Positions 8,775 through 17,371 of a stretch of DNA of 62,722 nt are shown here, piece by piece. The translations under genes and the position numbers were made by a program. The stretch's first letter is position 1; every line of letters begins with the position of its first letter. Source of the DNA: an uncultured Clostridia bacterium (GTDB taxonomy: Bacteria; Bacillota; Clostridia; Christensenellales; Aristaeellaceae); the NCBI GenBank assembly GCA_934662505.1, contig CAKUKE010000014.1, positions 1-62,722 of the forward strand, given 5' to 3'. The notes under the pieces are model-generated. The model was not told where the DNA came from and did not search any database. It saw nothing but the letters and a program-made list of their open reading frames with translations.

Positions 8775-10500
8775 CTTTTCCGCCTCCCGTCTGGCTTTCG
8801 TACAGCCGGCGGTACGCCGGCGCGGCGGCCATCAATCCGTCATGGGTGCCGACGACCGTCTTTCCGTCCTCCATGAAGATGATCTTCTGCATTTGCGGAA
8901 AGTGGTACAGTCGGTGAGAGATCAGAAACACGACCTTGTCCCCGGCATATGCCCTGAGATGGTCGAACACCGTATCCTCCGTCTTACGGTCGAGGGCGGA
9001 GAACGGGTCGTCCAGCACCATGACCGGGCGCGGGTGCGCCAGCGTCCGCGCCAGCGCCAGCCGCTGACCCTGACCGCCGGAAAGGCGTACGCCGCCCGTG
9101 CCGATGACGGTATGCACGCCGTCCTCCATGGTCAGCACCTCGTCCTTCAGCGCGGCAGCGTCCAGCGGCGGCAGCACCGCCTGTTCGCTTCCGCAAAGCA
9201 CGTTATTCTCCACCGTATCGGCGCTCAGCTCGGGATCGTGTCCCAGATACCCGACCGTATCGGCAATTTCCCGGGGGGACATGGAGGAAAGCTCCCGTCC
9301 GCCGAAGCGGATCGACCCCCCATAGGGCGCTTCACAGAGAAATGCCCGCCCGAAGGTGGACTTGCCGCAGGCCACAGGGCCGGTCACGCCGATCATATCG
9401 CCTGGACGCGCCGTCAGGGAAAGTCCCGAGAAGACCGGCGTTTCCCCGTATGCAAAGGAAAGACCGTCCAGCGTCACGTCGGCAGGCTGGGGAATTTCAA
9501 GGGCATCAAGGGGCGCGGGCGACCGCATCAGCGGTTTGATCCGTTTCCACGAGACCTCCGCCTTCTGCACGGCGTTGAACAGCTTGGCCACCTTGGAGGA
9601 CTTGACCGTCAGCTTTGTAAAGCAGGAAAGGAAGGTGGTAAAGGCCGCAATGTCCCACGCGCTCCAACCGTTCCCCAGCACGTTCCGGGCGCCAAACCAC
9701 AGGATGAACAGCACCCCCGCGTTGGACGCCGCAAGATAAAGCGGCGGCAGGGCGGACTGCCACACGCTGTTCCGCACCGCGGTTTTTTCATAGGTGTCCA
9801 GCGTTTCCTCATAGCGCGCCGCCCTCGCATCCTCGCAGCCGTAGATGCGGTAGGTCACCGCGTTCCCCGCCCGGTCCAGCGTGGCGGCGCTGAGCGCGCC
9901 CGCCGCTTTTTTGTACGCCGCGCCCGCGCGCTGCACAGGCTTTTTCATCCGTGCCGCGCAGAAATACGAGATGGGGGTAAAAATCAGGCTGAGCAGCGCC
10001 AGCCGCCAGTCGTAGACCATCAGCATCACCCCATAGCCGACCATCACCACGCCGGTATCGAACACCTCGGTCGTGAATTTGCGCATCCCCTCCACGCAGT
10101 CGTCCACATCGGAGATGACCTTGGTCATCATCTCGCCGGCGCCCTCCTTTTCCAGAGAAGCACGGTCTTCCCGCACCAGATTGGCATACAGAACGTCCTT
10201 CATCCGACGGTTGATGTCGTTGGCAAAGCGCCGGACGTAGAACCGTTTGACAAACCGCGCCCCCTGCACCCCCAGCGTGACGGCAAGGCAGGCAAGCACA
10301 AGCACGGCCATCTCCCCCGCCGTTTTGCTCCCGCCAAGGATATCGGCAAGGCACTGGGCGAGCCGCCCCTCAAACCACGGCGCAGCCAGCAGCCCCACGT
10401 TGTACAGCAGGCCGGAGACGGTCACAAAGGCCAGCGGCAGCCATTCCATGCGGAAATAGTCGCCGATCCTGTCCGGGCAAAATGTCTTTTTCCCTTTCAT
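8764..10500 (-). CDS. ABC exporter half-transporter, partner subunit
   Basis: 578 aa, membrane domain about residues 20-310 and ATPase domain about 345-570. Walker A GPVACGKST, canonical signature RLSGGQGQR, Walker B PVMVLDDPFSALD and H-loop ISHRLY are all present, so this subunit supplies the canonical signature that its partner lacks. Such asymmetric pairs are typical of heterodimeric exporters of the BmrCD/LmrCD type. The gene begins 6 bases after marR ends and overlaps the next gene. Exported compound unknown. Confidence 0.92.
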   Translation of the reverse strand: MKGKKTFCPDRIGDYFRMEWLPLAFVTVSGLLYNVGLLAAPWFEGRLAQCLADILGGSKTAGEMAVLVLACLAVTLGVQGARFVKRFYVRRFANDINRRMKDVLYANLVREDRASLEKEGAGEMMTKVISDVDDCVEGMRKFTTEVFDTGVVMVGYGVMLMVYDWRLALLSLIFTPISYFCAARMKKPVQRAGAAYKKAAGALSAATLDRAGNAVTYRIYGCEDARAARYEETLDTYEKTAVRNSVWQSALPPLYLAASNAGVLFILWFGARNVLGNGWSAWDIAAFTTFLSCFTKLTVKSSKVAKLFNAVQKAEVSWKRIKPLMRSPAPLDALEIPQPADVTLDGLSFAYGETPVFSGLSLTARPGDMIGVTGPVACGKSTFGRAFLCEAPYGGSIRFGGRELSSMSPREIADTVGYLGHDPELSADTVENNVLCGSEQAVLPPLDAAALKDEVLTMEDGVHTVIGTGGVRLSGGQGQRLALARTLAHPRPVMVLDDPFSALDRKTEDTVFDHLRAYAGDKVVFLISHRLYHFPQMQKIIFMEDGKTVVGTHDGLMAAAPAYRRLYESQTGGGKDEA

Positions 10501-10506
10501 TCTGTT

Positions 10507-10965
10507 TCACTTCCCTGCATCCTTGATGAAGTGGGGAAAGCCCGCCCGGCTTTCGGTCTTGGAAGCGGCATACAGCCTGTCCAGCAGCGCAGCAAAGCTT
10601 TTTCCTTCTTCCTCGGTCAAGACGGTGGTCAGATAGGCGTAAAAGGACGCCTCGATCTCCGCTTTGGAGGACTTCATGGCTTCCGCTTTGCCAGTGGGAT
10701 AAAGCAGCTGGCTGCGCCGGTCGTTCGGATCCGCCGTGCGCACGAGAAACCCTTTTGCTTCCAGATTTTTCGTTCTGCGCGCAACGGCCGCCTTGTCCGC
10801 ATGCAGTATTTCCGCCAGACGCGCCTGCGTACAGCCCGGATTATGGCGCAGGGCGTGGATCAGGTCGATCTCCGCCGTCCCCACCCCCTCCTCGCGCAGG
10901 GAAAGCAGCACCAGTTTTTCCGCCTCCCGTGCGATTTTCGTGATTTTCCGCTCCGTAATGTCCAT
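10507..10965 (-). CDS. MarR-family transcriptional regulator
   Basis: 152 aa with the MarR winged-helix pattern: NPGCTQARLAEILHADKAAVARRTKNLEAKGF (recognition helix around residue 65, written here in part) and the wing TADPNDRRSQLLY. First gene of the marR-ABC-ABC operon. A 14-bp palindrome lies over the transcription start region of the operon promoter, so the protein probably represses itself and the exporter until a ligand, perhaps the exported compound, binds. Confidence 0.93.
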   Translation of the reverse strand: MDITERKITKIAREAEKLVLLSLREEGVGTAEIDLIHALRHNPGCTQARLAEILHADKAAVARRTKNLEAKGFLVRTADPNDRRSQLLYPTGKAEAMKSSKAEIEASFYAYLTTVLTEEEGKSFAALLDRLYAASKTESRAGFPHFIKDAGK

Positions 10966-11002
10966 AGACGGCTCCGCTCCTCCTTGACGTTGTACCTACA
11001 TC

Positions 11003-11045
11003 GTTGTACGTACAACAATTATGGTCATCAAAAGAGAATTGTCAA
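11003..11045 (-). promoter_or_regulatory. Promoter and palindromic operator of the marR-exporter operon
   Basis: Minus strand: TTGACA (11040-11045), 16-bp spacer, CATAAT (11018-11023), then the perfect palindrome GTTGTACGTACAAC (11003-11016) over the expected start site. A second, partial copy (GTTGTACCTACA) follows at 10989-11000. Confidence 0.8.
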
Positions 11046-11194
11046 GCGGCAGCTGCAATGGATGACGTCAAGCTTCTCCCCTTTTCCGCTCCCCTGCATT
11101 CCCGCAGATCGGTCAAAAGCAAAAAGCAGACGCGGCGAGCCAATCGCCCGCCGCGCCTGTTGCAGGATGATGCTCCATGCGTCATCTGTCATTT

Positions 11195-11302
11195 CAGAAC
11201 CGTTCACTGTGCCTGCCGCAGAGTGAAACGCGAAGCTTGTCGCCGCCTCAGAACCATTCACTGTGCCTGACACAGAGCGAAATACGAAGCCCGTCCGCCG
11301 CA
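11195..11302. repeat. 54-bp tandem duplication in the marR-cbiK gap
   Basis: Two copies with period 54, each starting TCAGAACC(G/A)TTCACTGTGCCTG; about 80% identical. It lies between the marR promoter and the 3' end of cbiK. The rest of the 10966-11316 gap shows only the promoter and operator. Confidence 0.8.
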
Positions 11303-11316
11303 CCCATAGGGAAAAA

Positions 11317-12051
11317 TCAGCCGAGAAGAGCCTGCAGCTTGCGCACGAAGATCTGCTGCACGACCGCCGTACGCCCGACGCCCGTCAGCCGGCAATGCAC
11401 GTCGAAGCCGGCTTTTGTCAGCTGCGAACGCCAGCTCTCCGGCGCGTCGCCCGCCATATCGTTCAGCGTATGTCCGCCGACGGACATCAGCAGCGGCGTC
11501 AGGGTCAGGGTACGCGCCGGCTGCTTCAGCACCTCCGGCATGACCTGCATCAGCCCCGGTTCACCCGACAGACAGCCCAGAAACACGCCCTCGGGCAGCC
11601 GCGCGCGAAGCCGCAGATACGCCGGATTGCCGTTGGCCGGGTGCCCGTGTCCCATGACGAGCAGCGGCGTTCCCAGCTTCTGCCGCATGTCGCCGTAAAA
11701 GGCGGCAAGGGTGTCAAGGTCGGCATCGTCGGTCAGCAGGGGCGTCGCGACAGGCAGCCCCTGCCCGGCGGCCTCCACCCCCTCAAACTCGCCGCCGGGT
11801 GAAACGAGCAGCGCCGCCACCGCCAGCTGCGCCGCGCCGTCCGCCTTGGCCTGCGCAACAGCCTCCGCAGGGTCAGGCACGGTGCGCCCCTGGCGCGCCA
11901 TGAGCGCCCGGACGCGCCCGGACGTGAACGCACGGCGCATTTCCCAGTCCGGGAAGGCCGTCCGGATGGCCTGCTCGATGCAGCCCACGTCGGCAGCGAG
12001 GGCGTCGTCCGCAGCGCCGTAGGAAACGGAGATCAGCATCTTTTTGCTCAT
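11317..12051 (-). CDS. cbiK: CbiK-type class II tetrapyrrole chelatase
   Basis: 244 aa. CbiK inserts Co2+ into sirohydrochlorin in the anaerobic cobalamin pathway. Metal-site histidines are visible: MGHGHPA at about 133-139 and GGHTLNDMAGD with His at about 194, the latter a family hallmark with the following SW. The N-terminal motif is ISVSYGA rather than SFGT, a mild divergence. It is the last gene of a binding-protein-dependent uptake operon and lies 56 bases after the binding protein, not in a cobalamin synthesis cluster. That placement suggests work on an imported tetrapyrrole, either metal insertion or, by inference, removal. AAAGGA site upstream. Confidence 0.9.
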   Translation of the reverse strand: MSKKMLISVSYGAADDALAADVGCIEQAIRTAFPDWEMRRAFTSGRVRALMARQGRTVPDPAEAVAQAKADGAAQLAVAALLVSPGGEFEGVEAAGQGLPVATPLLTDDADLDTLAAFYGDMRQKLGTPLLVMGHGHPANGNPAYLRLRARLPEGVFLGCLSGEPGLMQVMPEVLKQPARTLTLTPLLMSVGGHTLNDMAGDAPESWRSQLTKAGFDVHCRLTGVGRTAVVQQIFVRKLQALLG

Positions 12052-12107
12052 AAAATGCGTCCTTTCAAAAAGCGCCGGTCGGCGATGTTCCGACCGGCAG
12101 GAGCGAG

Positions 12108-13157
12108 TCAGTTTTCAAAATCGATATCCGGGTAGAGGATCTGCGCCAGCTGCAGATAAGCGTCCGCAAAGCGGCTGTTGGGCTTGTAATGGAACAGATG
12201 GGGCTCCAGGAAGTACACCTTGCCCTCCCGCACGGCGCGCAGGGACTGCCACACGGCATTCTCGCCGTACACGCGCTCCAGCTGCGCCGCATCGTCCGCC
12301 TTGCTGGCGTGGCACTGCACCACGATCAGGTCGGGGTCGGCCGCATAGACGGATTCCATGTTGATCTCAATGCGATCCGCATCGGAAGCGTTATCCGCAT
12401 CGGAAATATTGACAGCGCCCATCTCGCTGATCATGCCGCCCAGCACGGTATTGGAGGTGTTGGCGGTGATGTTGTCCTTCGTCGCGGAGAACATGGCAAA
12501 CACCTTCGGCGGGTTTTCCTGTTCTTCCGGAATGCGGCAGAGGATATCGACCACCCTGTCCAGCGCGGGCATGGCGACGGTGTCCCACAGCTCCGGCTGA
12601 CCGTTCAGGTTGCAGAAGACCTTGAACCACTTCAGGTAGTCCGAAAAGTCGTTGTAATCCATCGCGACGACGGGAATGCCCGCCGCTTCCGCCGGCGCGG
12701 AGATGGTCTTGTAACCGCTCATGGCGGTGGAGCAGACGATCAGGTCGGGCTGGAACGCGATGATATTCTCGGTGCTCCAGTTTTTCCCTGCGGAGGACTC
12801 CGCCAGCACCGTCACGCCTTCATCCTGCGTCACGTCGCGGCCGATATAAAGGTTGTACAGCTCCACGGAGGAGCTTCCGCCGATCACGCCCGCCGCCCTG
12901 CCGCCCGCCTCGTACCACAGGGTGACGAAGCTGCCGTAGAGCACTGCAACCTTTGACGGGTTCCTGGCGATCTCCAGCGGCGTTTCAGCCGCCGCATCCG
13001 GGAAAATGACGCTGCTGTCGGTCACGACGACCTCATCCGCCTTTGCAAGGAAGGAAGCGCGAAGCGACGCGGCACGGTCGTTCTCCTCCGCCAGCGCGGG
13101 AAGCGCCGCCGCGCACAAAAGCGACAGCGCAAGGAGCAGGGAAAAAAGCTTCTTCAT
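12108..13157 (-). CDS. ABC transporter substrate-binding protein, BtuF/FecB class (iron, haem or cobalamin)
   Basis: 349 aa starting at MKKLFSLLLALS, with AAGGAGG upstream. A Sec signal peptide ends near ALPALAEEN, and there is no lipobox cysteine, unusual for a Gram-positive binding protein. The mature part has the PeripBP_2 fold: KVAVLYGSFVTLWYEAGG, then FQPDLIVCSTAMSGYKTI and DPDLIVVQCHASKADD. Downstream of the cognate permease and ATPase genes and upstream of cbiK. Captures a chelated metal or tetrapyrrole outside the cell. Confidence 0.88.
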   Translation of the reverse strand: MKKLFSLLLALSLLCAAALPALAEENDRAASLRASFLAKADEVVVTDSSVIFPDAAAETPLEIARNPSKVAVLYGSFVTLWYEAGGRAAGVIGGSSSVELYNLYIGRDVTQDEGVTVLAESSAGKNWSTENIIAFQPDLIVCSTAMSGYKTISAPAEAAGIPVVAMDYNDFSDYLKWFKVFCNLNGQPELWDTVAMPALDRVVDILCRIPEEQENPPKVFAMFSATKDNITANTSNTVLGGMISEMGAVNISDADNASDADRIEINMESVYAADPDLIVVQCHASKADDAAQLERVYGENAVWQSLRAVREGKVYFLEPHLFHYKPNSRFADAYLQLAQILYPDIDFEN

Positions 13158-13190
13158 GGGAAAATACCTCCTTATCATGATGGTTTCTGT

Positions 13191-14000
13191 TTATTCTGGA
13201 AGGCTCTCGCCTGCAGAATCTGGAAGAATGCGCAGCGGGATAAAGTACGGGCAGCCGTGCGCCGCATCGCAGGCAATGTCCGCTTCAATCTTGAACACCG
13301 CCCGCAGCGTTTCGCCGCAGAGAACCTCCGCCGGCGTACCGCTGGCAAAGATGTGCCCGCCGCGGATGGCGTAGAGCATGTCGGAATAGCGCGCCGCCAT
13401 GTTCAGGTCGTGGAGCACCATGACGATGGTCATGCCCATTTCGCGGTTCAGGCGGTGAACCAGCTCCAGCACCTCCATCTGGTAGCTGATGTCCAGATAG
13501 GTGGTCGGTTCGTCGAGGATGAGAATCTCCGGCTGCTGGCAGACGGTCATGGCGATCCACGCCCGCTGGCGTTCTCCGCCGGAGAGCGTGCGAAGGGTCC
13601 GATGCTCAAGTCCGGTCAGCCCGGTCAGGCGGAGGGTCTCGTCGATGATGCGCCCGTCCTCCGCCGTCAGGCGGCGCCCCAGCTTCAGATAAGGGTAGCG
13701 CCCGTAGGACACAAGCGTCCGCACGTCGATATCCGGCGGCGAAACATGCACCTGCGCCAGGTACGCGATGTGCCGCGCCAGTTGTCTGGGCGGATAGCTC
13801 CTCAGCGGACGGTCGTTGTAGACGACCTCGCCCCTGCGCGGCGCCACCGCCTTAGAAACGGTTTTGAGCAGGCTGGACTTGCCGCATCCGTTTTGTCCGA
13901 TGATGGTAACGATCTTCCCACGGGGAATTTCCAGCGTCACGTCGTCCAGCACGGTCTTCCCCCGGAAGCCGATGGTCATGTTCCGAAAGCCGAAATACAT
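13191..14000 (-). CDS. FecE/BtuD-type ABC transporter ATP-binding protein
   Basis: 269 aa from the ATG that shares one base with the stop of the permease gene (TGATG). Walker A GQNGCGKSS, signature LSGGERQRA, Walker B ILILDEPTTYLDI and H-loop VLHDLN, in the order and length typical of iron-siderophore/haem/B12 importers. Powers the importer formed with the FecCD permease and the binding protein. Confidence 0.93.
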   Translation of the reverse strand: MYFGFRNMTIGFRGKTVLDDVTLEIPRGKIVTIIGQNGCGKSSLLKTVSKAVAPRRGEVVYNDRPLRSYPPRQLARHIAYLAQVHVSPPDIDVRTLVSYGRYPYLKLGRRLTAEDGRIIDETLRLTGLTGLEHRTLRTLSGGERQRAWIAMTVCQQPEILILDEPTTYLDISYQMEVLELVHRLNREMGMTIVMVLHDLNMAARYSDMLYAIRGGHIFASGTPAEVLCGETLRAVFKIEADIACDAAHGCPYFIPLRILPDSAGESLPE

Positions 14001-15004
14001 CAGTCCCCGCCTCCCGATTCCCGCGTGCGCAGCAGATAAAGGAAGAACGGCGCGCCGATGAAGGACAGGATGATGCTGACGGGAATTTCCCCCGGCGGCA
14101 TGATGACGCGCCCGATGGTATCGCACGCGACAACAAGGGTGAAGCCCAGAAATGCGGAGGCCGGAAACAGATACCTGTAATCCGACCCGACAAGCAGGCG
14201 CGCAATGTGCGGCACGACCAGCCCGACAAAGCTGATCAGCCCCGCCACGGCGATTGCCGCGCCGGACAGAAGGGAGGACACCGCGATCAGGAAAAAGCGG
14301 AACCCCTCCGTCTTCAGCCCCAGCGAACTGGCAGTTTCGTCGCCCAGCATCAGAACGTTCATTTTCGACGGCAGCAGAAAGCACAGCAGCACCCCTGCCA
14401 GCGCATAGGGAAGGATCAGCTGAAAGTGGGACCAGCTGGAACCGTTCAGCCCGCCGACCAGAAACCCGGACGCATTGCCCAAAGAATCGGCGAAAAAGGT
14501 CTTGATCATGTCATTGAATGCGCCGAAAAGCGCAGACACCGCCATGCCGGAGAGAATCATTTTCACCGGACTGACGCCCTTCTGGTACGCCAGCGCATAA
14601 ATAAGCATGGTGGTCACGAACGCGCCGAGGATCGACCCGACGGGCAGAAGGGGCGCCCATTGCGGAAACGCCACCAGCGTCACATAACCGACAAAGCTTG
14701 CGCCGCCGGTCACGCCGATGGTGGAGGGCGACGCCATGGTGTTGCGCATCACGCCCTGCAGAATGCAGCCGGACAGCGACAGGCACACCCCCACCAGCCC
14801 GCCGCACAGGACGCGGGGAAAACGCAGGTGCCAGATCAGCAGCCGGGAGGTGGAACCGTCGTCGACAAACAGCGCGCGGAAAATTTCCGGGAGGGTGAAA
14901 TGCACCGTGCCGATGCCCACGCAGATCAGCGCGGACAGCACGCTCGCTACCCCAAACAGCACGATCAGCGGCACGCGCAGACGGCGGCGAAACGTCCTGC
15001 TCAT
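14000..15004 (-). CDS. FecCD/BtuC-family ABC permease
   Basis: 334 aa from an ATG that overlaps the flavodoxin stop (ATGA), so translation is coupled. About ten membrane helices; the family regions GVMRNTMASPSTIGVTGGASF and GLISFVGLVVPHIARLLVG are clear (the latter is the ATPase contact loop). Type II importer for a siderophore, haem or corrinoid. Confidence 0.93.
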   Translation of the reverse strand: MSRTFRRRLRVPLIVLFGVASVLSALICVGIGTVHFTLPEIFRALFVDDGSTSRLLIWHLRFPRVLCGGLVGVCLSLSGCILQGVMRNTMASPSTIGVTGGASFVGYVTLVAFPQWAPLLPVGSILGAFVTTMLIYALAYQKGVSPVKMILSGMAVSALFGAFNDMIKTFFADSLGNASGFLVGGLNGSSWSHFQLILPYALAGVLLCFLLPSKMNVLMLGDETASSLGLKTEGFRFFLIAVSSLLSGAAIAVAGLISFVGLVVPHIARLLVGSDYRYLFPASAFLGFTLVVACDTIGRVIMPPGEIPVSIILSFIGAPFFLYLLRTRESGGGD

Positions 15005-15516
15005 AGCGCTTTCAGAAACTCCTTTACTTCCGTCTGGCATTGCGCCAGTTCTTCCGCATTCGGATGTCCCAGCGATTCTTTCTGCTTTTCAAACCGTTCC
15101 GGGCTGAGGTGTCCCTTTTCGCCCTCGGGAATGCGCAGTCGACGCGCCGTGCGGGCAAGGTCGATGCTGCCGCGGCAGAGAAAATGTCCTGCCAGCGTGT
15201 TTTGCGCACGGACGAGGTTTTCAACGTTCTCGCAGACCTTCTGCGCGTGGGCGGATTCCCGGGCGGCGCCCAGCGTGCCGATGATGATGATCTTTTTGCC
15301 CTTCATGTGCTGCAGAAGCGCTATGGTATCGTCATCCGCCGTGCCGTGATTGCACCAGTAGGACAGCACGAAAGTATCGAAGCGATCGATCATTTCCCGA
15401 TTGACATAACGGATGTTGTACGGTCCAACGTGGTCGGGTATGACCTGCGCCACCGCTTCCGCCAGACGGAATGCATTGCCGGTGATGGTAGAAAACACGA
15501 TTGCTATGGTAGACAT
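15001..15516 (-). CDS. Flavodoxin-fold protein heading the tetrapyrrole/iron uptake operon
   Basis: 171 aa. FMN phosphate loop FSTITGNAFRLA at residues about 8-19, then SYWCNHGTADDDT and GKKIIIIGTLGA, which match single-domain flavodoxin-like proteins of the HmuF/BilS kind. Published members are linked to anaerobic haem or bilin chemistry, with FMN giving electrons. First gene of the operon; promoter with two inverted repeats about 100 bases upstream. By inference it reduces the imported compound or opens its ring, rather than acting as a general electron carrier. An ordinary flavodoxin induced by iron limitation is the alternative. Confidence 0.8.
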   Translation of the reverse strand: MSTIAIVFSTITGNAFRLAEAVAQVIPDHVGPYNIRYVNREMIDRFDTFVLSYWCNHGTADDDTIALLQHMKGKKIIIIGTLGAARESAHAQKVCENVENLVRAQNTLAGHFLCRGSIDLARTARRLRIPEGEKGHLSPERFEKQKESLGHPNAEELAQCQTEVKEFLKAL

Positions 15517-15547
15517 CAGGCATCTCGCTTTCCTGAAGAATGTATCA

Positions 15548-15637
15548 GTTAGACGTTATTAACCATTGATCAAAAATAAAGGTTAGACGCTTCTAACTTA
15601 CATATGAAATCCTACCATGTCTTCCGCCCCCTGTCAA
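15548..15637 (-). promoter_or_regulatory. Promoter and tandem operators of the flavodoxin-fecBCD-cbiK operon
   Basis: Minus strand TTGACA (15632-15637), 17-bp spacer, TAGGAT (15609-15614). Just downstream are two inverted repeats: GTTAGACGCTTCTAAC (15582-15597, perfect GTTAGA/TCTAAC arms) and GTTAGACGTTATTAAC (15548-15563, imperfect), 34 bp apart. They look like repressor sites. No cobalamin riboswitch is visible in the leader. Confidence 0.75.
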
Positions 15638-15655
15638 GTGCCGCATCCCATTTTT

Positions 15656-15685
15656 TTGAAAAAAAGTATATAAAACATGTATAAT
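15656..15685 (+). promoter_or_regulatory. Possible rightward promoter facing the CRISPR trailer end
   Basis: TTGAAA, 18-bp spacer, TATAAT. It is divergent from the flavodoxin promoter and followed by no recognisable gene before the array. A stem GGCGGCTG / CAGCCGCC lies at 15874-15901. The remainder of 15686-15991 shows nothing I can assign. Confidence 0.45.
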
Positions 15686-15991
15686 ATAAATGTTGACTCA
15701 CGCCGCCTCCACCGGATAACGGTATACCGCCCCTCCTTCTGAACTCCCCTTATTTCTGTTTCTGCCCGCTTCGTGACCAGCCGTCAACAGCAGCTATAAA
15801 AAAGCAGCCGTTTTTCAACAGTGCGCAGGTGCCAGAAAGACACCGATGCAGAGTATCCTTTTTACGTCCGTAAGGCGGCTGCAAGGAGAATTACAGCCGC
15901 CTCCATGCGCAGTTTCGAAGGCGGCGGGCGCAGCTTCCAGTCCCGCGCCTTCAAGACCGTCCAGCGCTGTAGGCTTCAAGGATATTTGTAA

Positions 15992-17371
15992 AATTCAATC
16001 TTCGCCCCCTTCGCGGGGTGCGACCCTGTTCGGGCGCGTCCTTCACGACGAACACGCTATTTCAATCCACGCGCCCCTCACGGGGCGCGACGCGTAGAGA
16101 ATGTGGTTGTCGTACTTGCGGTTGTTATTTCAATCCACGCGCCCCTCACGGGGCGCGACTAACATGCGCCGTCAATGTGTGTACACTTGTCGCGCGATTT
16201 CAATCCACGCGCCCCTCACGGGGCGCGACAAAAACGTTTGGCGTTCGCCTTCTTCAAGGCAAATTTCAATCCACGCGCCCCTCACGGGGCGCGACGCCAC
16301 GAGGAGCGGGCGCCCATGGCCGACCCGCTATTTCAATCCACGCGCCCCTCACGGGGCGCGACAACATGCTCATGATAACGGCTGCCCGCATCGTGATTTC
16401 AATCCACGCGCCCCTCACGGGGCGCGACGACGCCGCCTGCACCATCCTGCGCAACACCGCCACATTTCAATCCACGCGCCCCTCACGGGGCGCGACACTG
16501 GCTGCGCTATGTCGTAGGTGACGACGTTATATTTCAATCCACGCGCCCCTCACGGGGCGCGACCCAAAAACACGCCGAAATGCAATTTGCTATTTTATTT
16601 CAATCCACGCGCCCCTCACGGGGCGCGACGCCTGCATCCCCTTTTTCTGTGCTTCGTTCGTCCGCATTTCAATCCACGCGCCCCTCACGGGGCGCGACTG
16701 TATCCTTGTGGATCATGGACGAATTTATACCTATTTCAATCCACGCGCCCCTCACGGGGCGCGACGATTTTATGACGCAAGCTATAGCCATGTGGTGTAT
16801 TTCAATCCACGCGCCCCTCACGGGGCGCGACTGCGTTGTCATTTTGGGTTTTGCGTTGTCATTTTATTTCAATCCACGCGCCCCTCACGGGGCGCGACCA
16901 GCGGTCGGGAAGACGGCACATCATTGTCCAGCATATTTCAATCCACGCGCCCCTCACGGGGCGCGACATCGGTTACTGTAACTATATTATATATCCAAGG
17001 TGATTTCAATCCACGCGCCCCTCACGGGGCGCGACCCATGGACTTTGACGGCAAGGACGAGCTGGTGCAATTTCAATCCACGCGCCCCTCACGGGGCGCG
17101 ACCGGAACTGGCTATGGCATATATGCAGATCTGCCGGAAATTTCAATCCACGCGCCCCTCACGGGGCGCGACGGTTCTCCGACGTTGGCCGGTGCTTTTA
17201 CGGCCATTTCAATCCACGCGCCCCTCACGGGGCGCGACAAAGCGCTTGTGACGAGCGAATACAGCCCAATTATTTCAATCCACGCGCCCCTCACGGGGCG
17301 CGACCTCTCATACCGCCATGACACATAATAGTAACGGTATTTCAATCCACGCGCCCCTCACGGGGCGCGAC
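15992..17371 (-). CRISPR. Type I-C CRISPR array, 21 repeats and 20 spacers
   Basis: 33-bp repeat, 20 perfect copies (first 16059-16091, last 17339-17371) plus a degenerate copy at 15992-16024 that marks the old, leader-distal end. Spacers are 33-37 bp. In the minus-strand (crRNA) direction the repeat has the stem CGCGCCCC / GGGGCGCG with a GTGA loop and ends in GTGGATTGAAAT, the type I-C form. Newest spacers are next to cas2. Spacers are all different, and I see no match elsewhere in the window. Confidence 0.98.

Noticed and set aside
8635..11226. 863-codon open frame on the + strand
   Set aside because: It is antisense to the marR and ABC genes, whose motifs are unmistakable on the other strand; long antisense frames are expected in GC-rich coding DNA.
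15700..15990. tracrRNA-like or small-RNA gene next to the array
   Set aside because: No anti-repeat is present, and type I-C does not use one; only a hairpin and a possible promoter remain.
16018..17328. Open frames across the CRISPR array with repeated peptide text
   Set aside because: They only translate the 33-bp repeats; the array structure explains them.
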